Source: Streptomyces sp. CBMA152
GTDB taxonomy: Bacteria > Actinomycetota > Actinomycetes > Streptomycetales > Streptomycetaceae
Length of the DNA stretch: 64,000 nt
Reading direction: 5' to 3'
Assembly: GCF_014596475.1 (NCBI RefSeq)
Contig: NZ_MECJ01000029.1
Coordinates: forward strand, 724,319 to 788,318
Shown: piece by piece, positions 7,446 to 18,417 of the stretch
How the letters are laid out: each line of letters opens with the position of its first letter
Numbering within the stretch: position 1 is the first letter of the stretch
Notes under the pieces: generated by a model
The model's database searches: none
What the model was told of the DNA's origin: nothing
The model's input: the letters and a program-made list of their open reading frames with translations, nothing else
Position numbers and translations under genes: made by a program

Positions 7446-8723
7446 CTAGGCCGCGCTGCCCGCCTGCCACTCGCTCCAGCCCATGTTCCAGCCGTTCAGG
7501 CCGTTGTCGGGGGCGATGGTCTTGTCGGGCGAGCCCTTGACCGTGACCACGTCACCGATGAGCGTGTGGTCGAAGAACCACTTGGCGGGGGTATCGCCCT
7601 GGGCTCCCTGGACGTCCCGCAGGCCGACGCACCCGTGGCTGGTTCCTTCGTTGCCGAACGGGTCGCCCTTGTACCAGTAGTTGCCGTGGATGAAGGTCCC
7701 CGACTCGGACAGGCGCATGGCGTGCGGCACGTCCTTGATGTCGTACTCGCCGCCGAAGTTGACCGTCGCGCCGTTCATCCGCGTCTCGGTGAACTTCTCC
7801 GAGATCACCATCTGGCCGTTGTACGTGGTGTGTTCGGAGCTGCCGGTCGAGACCGGGATGGTCTTGATCGTCTTGCCGTCCTGCTGGACCGTCATCTGCT
7901 GGGTCTTGGCGTCGACCGTGGAGACCTGGTTGCGGCCGATGGTGAAGGTGACCGTCTTGGACTGCACGCCGTAGACGCCGTTCGCGCCCTGCACCCCGTC
8001 CAGCGCGATCTTCATCGTCACCTTGGACCCGGCCTTCCAGTAGTCCTGCGGCCGGAAGTCCAGGCGGTCGGCGCCGAACCAGTGGCCGACGACCTGCTGG
8101 CCGCTGCTGGAGGAGACCGTGATGTGCGACTGCACGGCCTTCTTGTCGGTGATCTGCTTGTCGAAGTTGAAGGAGACCGGCATGCCGACGCCGACGGTGG
8201 AGCCGTCGTCCGGCGTGTACGTGCCGATGAAGCTGTTCTTCGTCGTCACCGTGGTGAAGGACGAGTTCTCGGTCGCGGGGCGGCCCTTGTCGTCCTTGCC
8301 GGTCGCCATGATCTTGTACTGGGTGCCGCGGTCCAGCTTCGCGGTGGGCTTCCAGGACAGTCCGTCGGCGGCGAGCGCGCCCTCCACGGCCTTGTTGGTC
8401 TGCGCCTCGACCATGGTGACCTGGGTGAGCTTGCCGCCCTGGGCGGTGACCGCGGTGCCGTTGATACCGGCGTTGGACGAGCCGTTCTTCGCCGAGATCG
8501 TGATCTTCAGGGTGGAGGCGTCCTTCGCGGCCGCCGCGTCCGAACCCTTCTTGTCGTCCTTCCCGGCGCCCGACGCGCTGCCCCCGCAGGCGGTCAGGGT
8601 CAGGGCGCCGAGCAGCAGCGCGGACATACCGGCGATTGCCCTGAGCCGGTTGGTGCGCCGAAGCTGCTGGGTGCGGGGCTGCGGCTGCGCGGCGGTGTCC
8701 GGCGAGATCACGGGCTGCTCCAT
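7446..8723 (-). CDS. L,D-transpeptidase lipoprotein (Ig-like domains plus YkuD)
   Basis: 425 aa exported enzyme that forms 3-3 peptidoglycan crosslinks. The N-terminus carries a signal with lipobox LTAC (SALLLGALTLTACGG, Cys about residue 46), preceded by a ~25-residue Gln/Pro-rich cytosolic extension. Two Ig-like domains follow, then a YkuD catalytic domain with HGNYWYKGDPFG and the SHGCVGLRD catalytic Cys motif (about residues 350-375). The C-terminus is Trp-rich (NGWNMGWSEWQAG), as in actinobacterial Ldt proteins. ATG 8723 has only a weak ribosome site. Confidence 0.93.
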   Translation of the reverse strand: MEQPVISPDTAAQPQPRTQQLRRTNRLRAIAGMSALLLGALTLTACGGSASGAGKDDKKGSDAAAAKDASTLKITISAKNGSSNAGINGTAVTAQGGKLTQVTMVEAQTNKAVEGALAADGLSWKPTAKLDRGTQYKIMATGKDDKGRPATENSSFTTVTTKNSFIGTYTPDDGSTVGVGMPVSFNFDKQITDKKAVQSHITVSSSSGQQVVGHWFGADRLDFRPQDYWKAGSKVTMKIALDGVQGANGVYGVQSKTVTFTIGRNQVSTVDAKTQQMTVQQDGKTIKTIPVSTGSSEHTTYNGQMVISEKFTETRMNGATVNFGGEYDIKDVPHAMRLSESGTFIHGNYWYKGDPFGNEGTSHGCVGLRDVQGAQGDTPAKWFFDHTLIGDVVTVKGSPDKTIAPDNGLNGWNMGWSEWQAGSAA

Positions 8724-8877
8724 CTGTGCGGGCGTTGGTCAACGCGAGCGTGTGTGGGGTACCCGCGCGCATTGGCTATGCGTGCGTTACTCCAGTACGT
8801 GCACAGAGCACCCATATAAGGTGAATGGTTGCGAGAGCGGGATGTGACTCACGCCACATTTGGATGTTCGGGTGGGC

Positions 8878-9873
8878 TCAACTCCCGTACAAATCCCGGT
8901 AAGACGGGAATGTCCCACCAGCCCCCGCCACGCCCTCGGCGGCGCGAACGGCCTTGGTGATGGCGCGGGCCACCGCGTCCGCGCCCGCCGCGAGTACGTG
9001 GTTGAGGTCGAGCGGCGACAACGGCTCCCCGCTGCCGGTCGCGAGGGCGAACACCGTGTCGCCGTCGTGCATGAGGTGGACCGGCCGGATGGCCCGGGCC
9101 ATGCCGTCGTGCGCGATGCCCGCGAGCTTCTGGGCATGCGGCTTGGTGAGCGGCGCGTCGGTGGCGACGACCGCGAGCGTGGTGTTCAGCGGCGGCATCC
9201 CCATGGCGGCCCGGCTCTCGTCGATCCGCTTCAACGCGGCCTCGTGGACGGCCGGTTCGGGATACGTGAGGTGTCCTTCCAGCCCGTAGAGGGCGCCGGT
9301 CGCGGGGTCGAGCACCGAGCCGACGGCGTTGACGACGACGAGCGCGCCCACCGTGGTGCCCGAGGCGAGCTTCACGCTCGCGGTGCCGACGCCGCCCTTG
9401 AGGCCGCCCACCACGGCCCCGGTCCCGGCGCCGACATTGCCCTGTTCGACCTCGGCCGTGGCCGCCGCGACGGCCGCGCGTCCGGTCGCCGCGTCCGGGC
9501 GGGCGCGCCAGTCGCCGCCGCGCCCGAGGTCGAAGAGGCAGGCGGCCGGGACGACCGGAACGACCTGATCCGGCTCGAGCCCCACCCGTACCCCGCGCCC
9601 CCGCTCCTCCAGCCAGGCCATCACGCCCCCGGCCGCGTCCAGTCCGTACGCACTGCCGCCCGTCAGGACGACGGCGTCGATGCGCTCCACGACATTGCGC
9701 GGGTCGAGCGCGTCGGTCTCCCGGGTGCCGGGCCCGCCCCCGCGCACATCCACGGCGGCGACGGCCCCCGGGGCCGGGGCGAGGACGACGGTCGTACCGC
9801 TGAGAGCGCGCTCACCCGGAACGCGCGCGTGCCCGACGAGGATGCCGGGCACGTCGGTGATCGAGTCGGTCAT
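8878..9873 (-). CDS. P1-family (S58) aminopeptidase, DmpA-like
   Basis: 331 aa protein of the self-processing DmpA/BapA aminopeptidase family. Family signatures visible are ITDVPGILVGHA at the N-terminus, VVLTGGSAYGLDAAGGVM (about residues 70-87), GNVGAGTGAVVGGLKGGVG (about 150-168) and ATDAPL, which follows the predicted autoprocessing and nucleophile site in NTTLAVVATDAPL. These Ntn-type enzymes cleave N-terminal residues from peptides or amides. ATG 9873 starts directly at the conserved motif. Confidence 0.9.
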   Translation of the reverse strand: MTDSITDVPGILVGHARVPGERALSGTTVVLAPAPGAVAAVDVRGGGPGTRETDALDPRNVVERIDAVVLTGGSAYGLDAAGGVMAWLEERGRGVRVGLEPDQVVPVVPAACLFDLGRGGDWRARPDAATGRAAVAAATAEVEQGNVGAGTGAVVGGLKGGVGTASVKLASGTTVGALVVVNAVGSVLDPATGALYGLEGHLTYPEPAVHEAALKRIDESRAAMGMPPLNTTLAVVATDAPLTKPHAQKLAGIAHDGMARAIRPVHLMHDGDTVFALATGSGEPLSPLDLNHVLAAGADAVARAITKAVRAAEGVAGAGGTFPSYRDLYGS

Positions 9874-9913
9874 GAACCTTGACGGTACGCCTGTGTGGGC
9901 GGGGTTCGTGTGG

Positions 9914-11074
9914 TTACGCCGGTGTGGGGCTCTCGCCCGTACGTCGGCTCAGCGTCGCTCCGATGGCCACGGTGGCGGCGGCGACCAGGCCCGCGACCAG
10001 GACGGCCCGCTCGCCCGCGAACGTGCAGGCCAGGATGGCCAGCGCCGAGACGGGCAGGGTCAGTTGCTGGGTCGTCGTGCGCTTGAAGTGGCGGGCGTGC
10101 AGCGCCCAGACGGTCAGCATGAACACGGCGGCCGGCACCGTGACGGCGGCCGACGCGGCAGCGGTCGAGATGTGCGCCTTGCCGACCCGCTGCTCCACGG
10201 CGACCTCCATCCCCGCGCCGATGGCGGCGGCCGAGCCGAGGACGACGAAGTGCCCGTACCCCCAGACGAACGCCTGCTGGTTGGAGGTGAGATGCCCGGC
10301 GATGGGCACCGCGAAGTAGATCCACCACGCGGCGAAGACGATCAGCAGCCCACCGCCCGCGAGCGGCAGCAGATCGCCGAGCGCGTCGTGCTCGTCGAGC
10401 GCCTGCTGTACGGCGACGGTCGCGGCGGAGACCGTCTCGCCGAGCACGATCAGGGTGAACAGGCCGTACCGCTCGGCGATGTGGTGCGGGTGCCAGGTGG
10501 TCTGGGTGGTGCGCTCGGCGATCACGGGTACGGAGAGTTCGGCGGCGGCCAGCACCACGAACACCCACGACCGGGCGGTGTGCGGCACGAAGAGCAGCCC
10601 GACCCAGCCCAGCTGGCACACCACGAGCCCGGCCGCGTACCGCAGCGCCATCCGGCGCTCGCCGGGGCTCGCCGCGGAACGGGCGGCGCGCAGCCACTGG
10701 CTGGTGAGCGCGAGCCGCATCACGATGTAGCCGACGATGCAGACCCCGTAGTCGCCGTTGTCGAAGGCGCGGGGCACCCCGGCGGCGAGGATCAGCACAC
10801 CCGCGATCTGGACGAGGGTGACCACCCGGTAGAGCGGGTCGTCGCTGTCGTAGGCGGAGGCGAACCAGGTGAAGTTCATCCACGCCCACCAGATGGCGAA
10901 GAAGACGGCCAGATACCCGGCGATCCCGTGGCCGACGTGCCCCTCGGCGAGCGAGTGGACGAGCCGGGCGCCGGCCTGGGCGACGGCGACCACGAAACAG
11001 AGGTCGAAGAAGAGTTCCAGGGGGGTCGCCGCGCGGTGTTCCTCGTGGCGACTGCGTGCGGTCATGCGAGGCAT
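9914..11074 (-). CDS. LtrA-like (low temperature requirement A) membrane protein
   Basis: 386 aa polytopic protein. It opens with the LtrA signature HEEHRAATPLELFFDLCFVV and has about ten hydrophobic segments, with YGLFTLIVLGETV in the middle, another LtrA landmark. LtrA was named for cold sensitivity in Listeria; the molecular role is unknown. Two in-frame ATGs (11074 and 11065) are possible starts; the frame is open to 11455 but the upstream part has no family similarity. Confidence 0.88.
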   Translation of the reverse strand: MPRMTARSRHEEHRAATPLELFFDLCFVVAVAQAGARLVHSLAEGHVGHGIAGYLAVFFAIWWAWMNFTWFASAYDSDDPLYRVVTLVQIAGVLILAAGVPRAFDNGDYGVCIVGYIVMRLALTSQWLRAARSAASPGERRMALRYAAGLVVCQLGWVGLLFVPHTARSWVFVVLAAAELSVPVIAERTTQTTWHPHHIAERYGLFTLIVLGETVSAATVAVQQALDEHDALGDLLPLAGGGLLIVFAAWWIYFAVPIAGHLTSNQQAFVWGYGHFVVLGSAAAIGAGMEVAVEQRVGKAHISTAAASAAVTVPAAVFMLTVWALHARHFKRTTTQQLTLPVSALAILACTFAGERAVLVAGLVAAATVAIGATLSRRTGESPTPA

Positions 11075-11102
11075 GGGGCCTAGGAGACCAGATGGGGCGG
11101 GC

Positions 11103-11176
11103 GGGGATTCCGCTAACGCGCCGCCGTGGGGATTCTCGTGGTGCGCCGCCCGTGGATTCCCGTATCGCGCCGTAGG
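11103..11176. repeat. Degenerate tandem repeat (~25 bp, 3 units)
   Basis: Three units each begin GGGGATTC or GGATTC and end GCGCCG(C)CGT: 11103-11127, 11128-11153 and 11154-11176. They lie immediately upstream of the truncated activase remnant and could mark the deletion junction. Confidence 0.55.
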
Positions 11177-11224
11177 GCCCATTGGTCCCATGGGTCCGTT
11201 GCGGGGCGGGGCCTTGGGCAGGGC

Positions 11225-11473
11225 GTCTGGGTACGGTTCGTGCTCGTCCCGGGCCTCACCGACGACCCGGCCGACATCGAAGGCGTCGCCGCCTTCGCCG
11301 CCTCGCTCGGCAATGTCTCCCGCGTCGACGTCCTGCCCTTCCACAAGCTCGGCGAGGCGAAGTGGCAGGCGCTCAGGAGGCCCTTCACCCTGCCCGACAC
11401 GCCGTCTCCGACCCCGGACGAGGTCGCCGCCGCCCGGGCCGTCTTCACCGCCCACGGCCTGCGCGCCATCTGA
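11225..11473 (+). pseudogene. C-terminal remnant of pyruvate formate-lyase activating enzyme
   Basis: An 82-codon segment starting VWVRFVLVPGLTDDPADIEG and containing FAASLGNVSRVDVLPFHKLG matches the C-terminal part of PflA-type glycyl-radical-enzyme activases. The N-terminal two thirds, including the CxxxCxxC radical SAM motif, are absent; upstream there is only repetitive GC-rich DNA. The frame is open to 11126 but that part is not protein-like. The residue pattern of the remnant is well kept, suggesting recent decay. No pfl structural gene is nearby. Confidence 0.75.
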
Positions 11474-11478
11474 CTGAA

Positions 11479-11514
11479 GGGTTCACCCCGCCGCCTGTCA
11501 CAACAGGTGAAACC
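11479..11514 (+). promoter_or_regulatory. Nested inverted repeat upstream of the oxidoreductase operon
   Basis: CCTGT-CACA-ACAGG (11494-11507) is nested within outer arms GGTTCACC (from 11480) and GGTGAAACC (to 11514). It lies between the activase remnant's stop and the GTG at 11541. It may be a terminator of the old activase gene or an operator for the operon; no transcription factor can be assigned. Confidence 0.4.
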
Positions 11515-11540
11515 ATCCCATAAGCACCTACGGTGGCCGG

Positions 11541-12586
11541 GTGACCGAGCCTCCCGCAGCATCGCCGCCCGCCGTCGCGTTGCGCGCGACCGTGGCCGGT
11601 ACCGCCGTCTCCCTTCTGCTGGTCCTCGCCATCTTCTTCGGCAGCCGCCGGCTCAGGGACTTCGACTCGGCCTTGATGCCGTACGCCGTGGCCACCGTCT
11701 TCCTCGCCTTCGGCGTCGCCTACCGCTACACCATGTGGATCTCCTCCCCGGGCGCCCGCCGCCTCTTCAAGCAGGGCTGGCGCAGCCTGTTCTCGGCCGC
11801 CAACTTCCGCCGCGCCCCCACCGCCCTGCCGAGGATGGCCGCCACCTATCTCGGCTTCCAGAAGTTCCTCGGCGCCCGCTCCCACGCCCGCTGGGGCGCC
11901 CACCAGCTGATCTTCTGGGGCTGCCTGCTGGCCGCCGCGATCACGTTCCCGCTGACCTGGGGCTGGTTCACCTTCACCACCTCGACCGGTTCCGGACCCG
12001 GCTACGAAATGCGGATCTGGGGCGTGAAGCTGCTCGGTTTCGACTCGCTGAACATCGTCGGCTGGCTGATGTTCCACGGCCTGGACATCGCCGCGGTCCT
12101 GGTCATCCCCGGTGCCTCGTACTTCCTGTGGCGCCGGATGAAGGACCGGGGCGCGATCACCGGCCAGCGGTTCGCCTACGACCTGGTCCCGCTGCTCCTG
12201 CTGATCGTCATCTCCGTGACCGGCCTCCTCCTCACCTTCTCGTCGATCTTCCTGCACGGCGGGGGCTATGAGTTCCTGGCGCTGCTGCACATGGTGACCG
12301 TGGTGCTCACCCTCATCTACATCCCGTTCGGGAAGTTCTTCCACATCGTCCAGCGGCCGGCCGCCGTCGGGATGCAGCTGTTCAAGTACACCGCCCGCCA
12401 GGAAGAGCAGCTCTTCCCCTGCCGCCGCTGCGGGCAGCCGATCGACACCGCTCCTTACGTCGAGAACCTGCGGGGCACCATGCGCGACCTGGACCTCGGC
12501 TTCGACGCCTGGGCCGAGTACTGCCCGCGCTGCAAGCGGGTGCTGCGCGGCACCGCGTACCTCTCGCACGTCAAGAAGGGCTACAA

Positions 12587-12590
<4 letters not shown>
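11541..12590 (+). CDS. NarI/HdrE-like membrane subunit with C-terminal zinc ribbon
   Basis: 349 aa. About six transmembrane helices (roughly residues 14-33, 45-66, 115-140, 170-192, 210-232 and 238-260) are followed by a soluble tail. Helix 6 ends in LLHMV-x11-GKFFHIVQRP, a pattern of haem- or quinone-interacting NarI/HdrE/DsrM proteins. The tail has CRRCGQP and, later, CPRCK, a four-Cys zinc-ribbon or rubredoxin-like site. Database annotations often call relatives MFS transporters; there is no MFS motif here. It overlaps the Mo subunit gene in GTGA, so it is probably the membrane anchor or quinone module of that complex. Function inferred. Confidence 0.7.
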
Positions 12591-14884
<2,294 letters not shown>

Positions 14885-14892
14885 CGCCCGCG

Positions 14893-15492
14893 ATGATGGG
14901 CAGAACGATCTTCATCGACCCGGGGCGGTGCATCGGCTGCCAGGCCTGTGTCTCGGCCTGCCGTGAGTGCGACTCGCACCGGGGCAAATCCATGATCCAT
15001 CTCGACTACCCCGACGAGGGGCACTCGGTCGCCTCCCTTCCCACGGTCTGTATGCACTGCGAGGACCCGGTCGCGCCCTGCGCCGAGGTGTGTCCCGCCG
15101 ACGCGATCCTGGTGACCGCCGACGGTGTGGTGCAGCAGGCCGACACCACCCGCTGCATCGGCTGCGCCAACTGCGTCAACGCCTGCCCCTTCGGCGTACC
15201 GAAGATCGACCTCCAGGCGAAGCTGCAGATGAAGTGCAACCTCTGCTACGACCGCACCGCCTATGGCCTCGCCCCCATGTGCGCCACGGTCTGCCCCACC
15301 GGCGCCCTCTTCTACGGAACCCTTGAGGAGCTCCAGGCCGAGCGCCCCGGCGTCCGCGTCGCCGACTCCTTCACGTTCGGCGATGTCGTCGTCTCCACCG
15401 GAGTGGCGATGGTCGTCCCGGCCGACAAGGTGCAGTGGCCGGTGCCCGGTGGCCTCCCGGTCGTCGAGGTGAACGGGAGGGCGGTTCGATGA
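14893..15492 (+). CDS. Four-cluster ferredoxin-type electron-transfer subunit
   Basis: 199 aa iron-sulfur protein of the DmsB/NrfC/PsrB type. Four Cys groups are visible: CIGCQACVSAC near the N-terminus, CMHCEDPVAPCAEVCP, CIGCANCVNACPFG and CNLCYDR ... CATVCPTGA. This fits four 4Fe-4S clusters that wire the Mo subunit to a membrane or Rieske partner. GAGGAG at 14875-14880 lies 12 bases before ATG 14893 (14896 is an alternative). The C-terminus (residues 155-199) extends past the clusters. The stop overlaps the start of the Rieske gene (ATGA). Confidence 0.92.
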   Translation: MMGRTIFIDPGRCIGCQACVSACRECDSHRGKSMIHLDYPDEGHSVASLPTVCMHCEDPVAPCAEVCPADAILVTADGVVQQADTTRCIGCANCVNACPFGVPKIDLQAKLQMKCNLCYDRTAYGLAPMCATVCPTGALFYGTLEELQAERPGVRVADSFTFGDVVVSTGVAMVVPADKVQWPVPGGLPVVEVNGRAVR

Positions 15493-16256
15493 GTAGGCCG
15501 GAACAGCCGCCCTCGGGCCCGGAACCGGTGCCGGGCCAGGAACGGGTGCCAGAACCAGCCCCTGAGCCAAGCCCCCCGGCACCGGCTGCGGGACCGGCGT
15601 CGGGAGCAGCCCGGGCACCGGCCGGTGAACCCGGGGCGAGGCCTTGGCCGGACCCCGCGCAGGAGGCGCTGCGCGACCGCGTCTTCGCCGACTCGCTGAC
15701 CACCCGCCGCGACTATCTGCGGATCGTCTCCACCGTCTCGTGCGGGCTCGCCGTCGGCGGTGTCGCCGTGGCCGGGGGAGTGCTCCACCGGCACGGTGAC
15801 AGCGACGACGTCCCCCAGGCCAAGCGCGTCGCCGCACGGCTCGGCCCCGGCGAGTCCATCGCCTTCCGCTTCCCCGGCGAGGACGACCGCGCCGTCGGCG
15901 TACGCCTCAAGGACGGCACCCTCGTCGGCTATTCGGCTGTCTGCACCCATCTGGCCTGCGGGGTGCTGTGGCGCGCGCATCGGGGCAACGAAGGGGAGCT
16001 GTACTGCCCCTGCCACGAAGGGGTCTTCGACGCCCGGACCGGAGAGGTGACCGCCGGGCCGCCGCCGCGTCCGCTGCCGAAGGTGCTCCTCGTGGAGGAG
16101 ATCGACGGCAGCGTCTGGGCGGTGGCCACCACCCGCTCCGGAGAGAGCGTCAAGGACGCCATGTGCCGGCAGTTCGCCGACCAGCACCCGGACATGGCGG
16201 CCCGGATCGGCTGCTCCGGGACACGGGCCGAGACCGAGAAGGGCGAGCGGACATGA
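15489..16256 (+). CDS. Rieske 2Fe-2S protein with Tat-like anchor
   Basis: 255 aa. Residues 1-60 are Pro/Glu/Ala-rich and probably disordered. A twin-arginine-like motif TRRDYLR (Arg73-Arg74) precedes a hydrophobic helix (about 79-98), resembling the Tat-dependent insertion of actinobacterial Rieske proteins. The Rieske domain has Cys152-Thr-His154-Leu-Ala-Cys157 and Cys173-Pro-Cys175-His176, with 2Fe-2S ligands and the disulfide pair both present. It overlaps the ferredoxin subunit gene by 4 bases. Its position implies an electron carrier on the outer face of the membrane for the putative complex; direction of electron flow is unknown. Confidence 0.88.
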   Translation: MSRPEQPPSGPEPVPGQERVPEPAPEPSPPAPAAGPASGAARAPAGEPGARPWPDPAQEALRDRVFADSLTTRRDYLRIVSTVSCGLAVGGVAVAGGVLHRHGDSDDVPQAKRVAARLGPGESIAFRFPGEDDRAVGVRLKDGTLVGYSAVCTHLACGVLWRAHRGNEGELYCPCHEGVFDARTGEVTAGPPPRPLPKVLLVEEIDGSVWAVATTRSGESVKDAMCRQFADQHPDMAARIGCSGTRAETEKGERT

Positions 16257-16269
16257 AGAGCGAGCCGAC

Positions 16270-16674
16270 ATGAGTGCCGACAGAGGTACGGGTGCGGGTA
16301 TGGGCGACGGCGGTGCGGCGGTCCCCCCTCGGCCGCAGTACACACCCGGCAGCGCGCAGCCCCGGCTCAACCGTCCGGTGCGGGACCGGTACCCCCAGAT
16401 CCGCTCCACGAGCGGATACGGCGACCCCCGGATCCGCCGCACCGGTCCGGGACCCGGCGCGGGCACCGAGCAGGAGCCCGAGCGGTCCTCGAAACTCAGC
16501 GCCCGCCTCGCCCTGGCCATCACCGTGGTCATCGGCCAGCTCTGGGGTCTGACGGTCGTCGTCAACGAGTGGATGAAGGGCGCCACCGGAACCGCCTGGT
16601 GGGGTGCGGGCTTCCTGGGCCTGTCGTTCGTCGTGGTCCTCGGGCTGTGGCTGCTCGACCCGAGGGATCGCTGA
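16270..16674 (+). CDS. Small two-helix membrane protein (DUF6755-like)
   Basis: 134 aa. Residues 1-75 are polar, Pro/Gly/Arg-rich and likely disordered. Two transmembrane helices follow (about 80-98, LALAITVVIGQLWGLTVVV; and 110-128), ending LLDPRDR. It begins 13 bases after the Rieske stop and closes the operon, suggesting an accessory or assembly subunit of the membrane complex. The family name is from recollection; no enzymatic motif is seen. Confidence 0.7.
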   Translation: MSADRGTGAGMGDGGAAVPPRPQYTPGSAQPRLNRPVRDRYPQIRSTSGYGDPRIRRTGPGPGAGTEQEPERSSKLSARLALAITVVIGQLWGLTVVVNEWMKGATGTAWWGAGFLGLSFVVVLGLWLLDPRDR

Positions 16675-16779
16675 GGGTTCGGTGCCGGAGGCCGGGCCGG
16701 GGCGAGAAGTGGGGGCGGGGTGAGAGGCGAGGGCGGGACTGGTCCCGTCCTCGGCGCGGTGTCGCCGTACCCTGGAAGC

Positions 16780-16983
16780 ATGAGTACCGCCCCCGCCCCC
16801 GGACCGCGCGATGCGAAGTCGGCGTCCGACCCGAAGCCCAGGCCCGCGCTGGTCTTCGACGATCCGCTCGACCAGCAGTCGACGGACGACACGGACCGTG
16901 GGTGGGGTGAGCGGGCCCCGGCCGGTGGCAGCGCGGCCGACCTCGCACGCTTCCTCGACGAGAAGCCGCCCCACCACATCTGA
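16780..16983 (+). CDS. Small conserved hypothetical protein
   Basis: 67 aa acidic, Pro/Asp-rich protein ending ADLARFLDEKPPHHI. No domain recognised. ATG 16780 follows a GGAAG about three to eight bases upstream. It lies 105 bases after the oxidoreductase operon and convergent to mscL with a 19-base gap. Third-position GC bias supports coding. The C-terminal helix with a His-Ile end is the only feature that looks conserved. Confidence 0.6.
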   Translation: MSTAPAPGPRDAKSASDPKPRPALVFDDPLDQQSTDDTDRGWGERAPAGGSAADLARFLDEKPPHHI

Positions 16984-17002
16984 CAGAGCCGCCGCAGGAG
17001 TG

Positions 17003-17485
17003 CTACGGCGCGCTGTGCCCCGAGCCGCGCTGGGAGACCAGCGCGTCGCGGATCTCCTTCAGGACCTCCAGCTCGCTGACCTCCAGGGTCTCCTGGACCC
17101 CTTCCTTCGCCCTGTCCCGCTGGGTCTTCTTGGCCAGGTACTTGGCCATCGGCAGCACCATCAGGAAGTACACGACGGCTGCGGTGATGAGGAAGGTGAG
17201 CACCGAGCTGAGGACCGAGCCCCACATGATCGGGATGCCCGAGACCGCCTCGCCCGTCTTCGGGTCGACGCCGCACGGTCCCTTCAGGCATGAGCTGTAG
17301 CTGTTCAGGTCCTTCGTGCCGAACGCGCCGATCAGCGGGTTGATGACGCCCTTCACGACCGAGTTCACGACGGCGGTGAACGCGGCGCCGATGACCACCG
17401 CGACCGCCAGGTCGACCACATTGCCGCGCATCAGGAAGGCCTTGAAGCCGTCCAGGACACCGCCGCCCTTCTTCTCGTCGGTCAC
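17003..17485 (-). CDS. mscL: Large-conductance mechanosensitive channel MscL
   Basis: 160 aa. N-terminal amphipathic helix and TM1 (GFKAFLMRGNVVDLAVAVVIG followed by AAFTAVVNSVVKGVINPLIG), a periplasmic loop with two Cys residues (SSCLKGPCG), TM2 (SSVLTFLITAAVVYFLMVLP) and a charged C-terminal bundle. It opens a large pore on hypo-osmotic shock. The loop with paired Cys is longer than in E. coli MscL, as is usual in actinomycetes. ATG 17485. Confidence 0.96.
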   Translation of the reverse strand: MTDEKKGGGVLDGFKAFLMRGNVVDLAVAVVIGAAFTAVVNSVVKGVINPLIGAFGTKDLNSYSSCLKGPCGVDPKTGEAVSGIPIMWGSVLSSVLTFLITAAVVYFLMVLPMAKYLAKKTQRDRAKEGVQETLEVSELEVLKEIRDALVSQRGSGHSAP

Positions 17486-17617
17486 GAGTGAGCCTCTCTT
17501 CGCAGGTGCAGGAGGTGGAGCAAACCGTTCCGCAACCTACGTCAGCGCATGGCCGGGATGTCCAATCCACATACGCAAACAGGTGACTTGACAGGATGTC
17601 AGTGCTATTCATGTGAT

Positions 17618-18196
17618 TCAGCACAGGGTCACCGCCAGCCGGGCCGAGGCTCCCGCGCCGACGAGCGTCGTGGCGGTGGCGCGGGGGACGGCGAGGACGA
17701 TCAGCGCTCCGCCGTCCGGCGAGAGGTCGCGCGGTCGGGGCACGTCGGTCACCCGTACACCCGACGCCACCACGCGCGCCGCGCCCCCGCCGCCCGAGCG
17801 CGAGTCGGGGGACGCGATCACATCGACCCGGTCGCCGGGCCGCAGCAGCCGGACCGTCTCCGCGTCCGCGATCCGTACCGGCGCGGACACCACTTCGACG
17901 GCCTGGCGCGCGGGTTGTCGCGGCGCGGCCTGCCGGTGGACGCCCGTGCTCGCGGTGTTCGCCGTATCGCTGACGCGCGGGGCCGCACGGCCGGAGCCGC
18001 CCGCGCCCGTCGCCGCCAGGGCCGCTGCCGCCACGGCGAGTCCGGCGGCCATCGCCCGCCGCCGACGTCGCACGGCCCGCCGCAGCCGATTTCTGCCGCC
18101 GCGCACCCGGAGCGGCGGAAAGGCGGGCACGCCGAGCGGCTCGGGTGCGGCGGAGTGCGCGGGGGAGGGTGTGGGCAGGGCAGGAGGCATGGACAT
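17618..18196 (-). CDS. SAF/RcpC-CpaB-like exported protein
   Basis: 192 aa. Arg-rich cytosolic N-terminus, one transmembrane helix (AMAAGLAVAAAALAATGAGG, about residues 48-67), a linker, then a SAF-type domain with PVRIADAETVRLLRPGDRVDVIASP and a C-terminal LAVPRATATTLVGAGASARLAVTL. CpaB/RcpC proteins assemble Flp pili, but no other pilus genes are present here, so the local role is unclear. ATG 18196 (18190 is an alternative) has no strong ribosome site. Confidence 0.75.
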   Translation of the reverse strand: MSMPPALPTPSPAHSAAPEPLGVPAFPPLRVRGGRNRLRRAVRRRRRAMAAGLAVAAAALAATGAGGSGRAAPRVSDTANTASTGVHRQAAPRQPARQAVEVVSAPVRIADAETVRLLRPGDRVDVIASPDSRSGGGGAARVVASGVRVTDVPRPRDLSPDGGALIVLAVPRATATTLVGAGASARLAVTLC

Positions 18197-18417
18197 CGTG
18201 GGTCACCACCGATCGTGCGGAGCGAGTGCTGCTCGAACGCTCCTCACGATCCCCGCCCCGCCAACTTCCCGCTGAGCCCTGTGGATTGCTCCCCGATTGT
18301 GGATAACTCCGTCACCCGTTCGAGCGGATGGCGCGTCGAGCGGGTGGGGGCGTCGGCACCCACACTCCTGGGGCCGGAACCCGGTCACCCGGCCGTGTCG
18401 GTGCGGCAGCCGGTGCC

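Noticed and set aside
11225..11473. Functional small protein from the activase remnant
   Set aside because: Radical SAM motif absent and upstream sequence is repetitive; the remaining part is only a domain end.
15312..18209. Minus-strand open frame of ~965 codons
   Set aside because: Spans several plus-strand genes and mscL in another frame; composition is shadow-like, without domains.
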